Shown here one piece after another: positions 61,201 to 64,000 of a stretch of DNA of 64,000 bases. The notes under the pieces are model-generated. The model was not told the DNA's origin and made no database searches. It saw only the letters and a program-made list of their open reading frames with translations. Where the stretch lies: contig CM032228.1 in assembly GCA_019009955.1 (NCBI GenBank), positions 180,452,001 through 180,516,000 on the forward strand, read 5' to 3'. Within the stretch, counting starts at the first letter, position 1. Every line of letters starts with the position of its first letter. The position numbers were made by a program, and so were the translations under genes. Source of the DNA: Riptortus pedestris. Lineage: Eukaryota; Arthropoda; Insecta; Hemiptera; Alydidae.

Positions 61201-62906
61201 CTATAAAATAATTCCACAGTAGAATAAGAAAGACCAAACCACCTCCACTCTTAACAATTACTCTATTAAATGCAGAGTACTTTCGAGGCGAACCCCCCCA
61301 TGTTCAGTGCTCTTTGACATAACAAATACATTTATATGAATATAAGCACCCTAAATAAATAATATACCTTTATATGTATAAAGGTTATGTCAAGATAAAA
61401 AAAAGTTGAAAACGCTCAATCTCGCCGGGATTCAGTTGGATAGGGACCACGTCTAGGTAAGTTTTTCCTCTCCATCTTCTTTTCATTATATTGTAAAGTC
61501 AATTTAATAGTTATTTGTTTATAATATGTTTTAGTTTAGGTTGAATCATGTTCACAACTTTGGAAACTGTTTAATCTCTTATTTTAATACGTTTTAACCT
61601 GGATGTTTGTTAATAAATTTGTTTTTAACTTTTTATACATAACACTGATATTGCCTTTTAATTGACTTATATTATTTATCTTTCTTGATCCTTCTGTTGG
61701 TGATGGACCTTCACCAGCCAGCCCAAATCCCGAGTATAAAATAATTTTCTGAGCTTCATATTAACAGTTAAAGAATATCCTTCAATTATAAACACTTTAG
61801 TAGCACATAGCACTTTCATGGATCACCAATCCACCACCACTGTGAAAACAAACGATATACGTTCACTATAAATTTCTTAACAGTTTGAAAGTAAAACATT
61901 TAATGCCTCTTATTTAAAATATATGGTTGGTGAGCCATTCGAGGACAGCAGTGTTCTACTTTTAAAAAATTGCATTGAAAATAAAATAAATAAATACTAG
62001 ATTCCTTGATATTTTATATTTATAATTGTTCCCCCTTTTAGCGGAATGTATTTTGGTAAAGGCATTAAATGTTCCTAGTTGCTTATTCCAGATCCGGAAC
62101 AGGCCATAAGTTCCTTGATAATGACTCCACCTGAGTCTAATGGTCCAGATGAACGACAGCATAGCAGATTCATAGAGATTCTTTCTGTCGTAAAGTGATA
62201 GATCAAAGTGTCAGGGAGACCGACAGTAGGCCAGCTGGCTGTAAACTGATGTCTGCTTCCTAGGGAGCGTCGTGTATCCATCAACAATAACATTTATAAA
62301 TAACATTTTCCTTTTTAATAAAAACTCAAGAAAAATGCAAACACTGTTGTATGGTAAGTGAATGTATTATTAAATCAATCGTTGTTTGAAAAAACTATAA
62401 TTTTTACCTAAAGAAAAATGTATTTATTATAACTTTATCATTAATATGTACGTAGCCAGTGCACATTCGATTCCACGATTCATCCTCTCTGCTCTAATGC
62501 AACCCTAAGACCTCCAAGTCTGGATTGCATGATTCTAGAACCTAGTCGTAAACGTGTAGTAGGGTTTGTTGAGGGCGAACCTCACTCAACATGGTGCACC
62601 ATTCAACATGTCCTTGCTTAGCCTGCTGGGGTCCATCCTAAGTATGAAACATGTGAAGGAAATCTGCTTCTATAGAAGCAGAATTCCTCCTCCTAAAGAA
62701 ATATTCTTACCCTGAACAACTGTATTTTCTCCCATTTTAGTAATCTTTTCTCTGTTTCTTTTTGAGATTCATCATTGGAAATCCTGAGAAAAGAGTGCTA
62801 AAACATAATAATTTTACAGGGACGGAAAAAATGCCCTGGCTCCCTTAATGTTTTGTTTTATTTATTAATTTTGATCTAAAACTTTTGCAAAATTAATTGT
62901 TAGCAC
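58281..62906. other. AT-rich spacer
   Basis: 59440-59690 shows faint family A blocks. 61430-61490 has a plus-strand donor (CTAG|GTAAGT) after a GC-richer patch and could be an untranslated exon. 62075-62293 has a 72-codon minus ORF of protein-like composition, unrecognised. Confidence 0.45.
58595..58665 (+). repeat. tRNA-like remnant
   Basis: TTCAGCTCAGTGGTAAAGCA resembles box A; GGCAGGTTTTGTTCTTGCC a damaged box B arm. No complete cloverleaf. Confidence 0.3.
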
Positions 62907-63130
62907 AGGGGCTCAGGTTAGCCATGTGAGTTAAAGCGTTGACCTTAATCTCACATGGTAAACCTAGAGTGGCGAGTTCGATTCCCGTCTGGGCAAAGGA
63001 ATTTATTTAGTGACGGAATTCACTAAATAAAATCCTTAGTCCCACTCTGGCTAGAAAAGGGTCTTAACCTGTAGATTACCCGTCGCAGTTAGCCTTAGTT
63101 GCAAAAAGTGGACGTTAATAAATAATTTAA
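62907..63130 (+). mobile_element. tRNA-derived SINE, best copy
   Basis: A tRNA-like head with box A (GGTTAGCCATGTGAG) and box B (GAGTTCGATTCCC at 62974-62986), the internal RNA polymerase III promoter. It is followed by a conserved tail (CACTAAATAAAATCCTTAGT, CCCACTCTGGCTAG, CCTGTAGATTACCCG, GTGGACGTTAATAAATAAT). About 220 bp, with an A/T-rich 3' end. The long variable-arm-like spacing suggests a Ser/Leu-type tRNA ancestor (inference). Confidence 0.8.
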
Positions 63131-64000
63131 TTTAATTGTTAAAAAATTTGGAGTTCAATGGCAAAATCTAATATCTGTTTTTCTTACTCAATGACGTTGT
63201 TTTCATGCCCGTTTTGGATTAAGTTTATTCTAAAAAAATGTGCATAGCATTCATTTTTTTTCAGGTTCCGTTATTCTCTGTTAGACAATTACTATTTCTA
63301 AAATTTAAAATATTCAGCTAAACATTTAGTTGGTTCAATACTTTATTTGCGTTAAAAAAAAAACAAAAAAAAAACTTTTCCTTCTCCCGTTCGTTAGGAC
63401 TTAAGTCTTAATGAGCATTAGCCAGAATTGCAACTCAATTCTTATTAACTTACTTTGAGAATAGTTGTTCTTATTCAGGGAAATTAGATTTTTAAAAGGA
63501 AAGTATCTTAATAGTTTACCTCAAACTTGTAACTTGTGTTAAGTCAGCTTCACTTTTATCACGGTTGGATTCCAGATCACGTTTCTCTGCTAATGGCTAC
63601 TACATCTTTGTCTACACGCAGTCTCATACTCCTGCACCTATTTTAAAATAGCTAAGCTGTTTTTTTCTCTCTCTTTTTATCTACTAAAAGGCATGTTACG
63701 TCTTTCTAACATTCAACTAGCTAAATTTAAGGAAGCCACAGGCCTATGATAAAATTAATCTCTGCACATGAAGTGAAGAAATCTGTAATATCCATTACTA
63801 CTTGGTGGTAAGTGGTTATGTAGTACATGAATCATAAGGCAGTGGTGTTACAAGTTAGATAATATTATTTTGCAATGTTTAATTTCTTATAGGTGAGCTC
63901 TAGGAATATTCAAAAAGGTTCCAACGATTGCATTTTTATAAGCCGTTAGGAGACATGATGGGAATTAATACATATTAAGAAGACGCCATTAAGCTTAAAT
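63131..64000. other. Spacer at the right edge
   Basis: Nothing recognised. Confidence 0.5.

Noticed and set aside
61430..61490. Possible untranslated first exon on the plus strand
   Set aside because: Only a consensus donor and a GC-richer patch; no acceptor partner or open frame to support it.
62075..62293. 72-codon minus ORF of protein-like composition
   Set aside because: No recognised motif and competing frames look equally plausible; noted only as unassigned.

Overview
The window looks like one AT-rich, transposon-rich piece of an animal nuclear genome, most likely an arthropod, though the species cannot be named. Reasons: genes are split by GT-AG introns; there are many TA, CA, GA and GT microsatellites; tRNA-derived SINEs are repeated throughout; and Penelope-like, R2-like/non-LTR, Tc1-like and hAT elements are present. 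There are no bacterial-style operons. Most of the 64 kb is repeat or AT-rich spacer, and nearly all of the longer ORFs are chance or repeat-derived.

The one securely identified host gene is on the minus strand: the three 3' exons (46664-46449, 41253-41023, 39539-39225) of a heparan sulfate glucosamine 3-O-sulfotransferase of the HS3ST1/HS3ST5 type. All junctions are phase 0 with GT-AG borders, and together they encode about 253 residues covering the whole sulfotransferase domain. The 5' exon with the membrane anchor was not found. Below it on the same strand is a set of small exon-like pieces, all phase 0 (38962-38903, 36366-36292, 35865-35785, 32580-32512). They read like the 3' part of a second gene with alternative terminal exons, but I do not recognise the product. 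Near the left edge, still on the minus strand, there is a probable first coding exon (4376-4185) and an unassigned terminal-exon-like ORF (5465-5125).

Region by region: 1-1 kb, two dispersed 'family A' repeats; 4-5.5 kb, candidate exons; 7.5-8.3 kb, decayed R2-like reverse transcriptase; 8.9-9.3 kb, alanyl-tRNA synthetase pseudogene; 9.3-10.3 kb, Penelope-like element with a GIY-YIG domain; 12.0-17.4 kb, inverted and direct family A copies, one carrying a 3.7-kb minisatellite of about 46 units of about 80 bp; 19.2-21.4 kb, a family A copy split by a DD38E Tc1-like transposon; 23.05-23.43 kb, a non-autonomous hAT element with a perfect 8-bp target duplication; 24-29 kb, SINEs and a roughly 460-bp GA tract; 29-39 kb, AT-rich spacer with small candidate exons; 39-47 kb, the sulfotransferase gene with repeat-filled introns; 47-51.6 kb, family A copies and non-LTR fragments; 51.6-64 kb, spacer with SINE and family A remnants.

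The most distinctive feature is family A, a roughly 0.6-0.9 kb element without terminal inverted repeats. It starts with TCCGTCACGCAGGGG and ends in a palindrome followed by CTAA, which suggests a non-autonomous Helitron-like element. One copy has amplified an internal segment into a satellite array.
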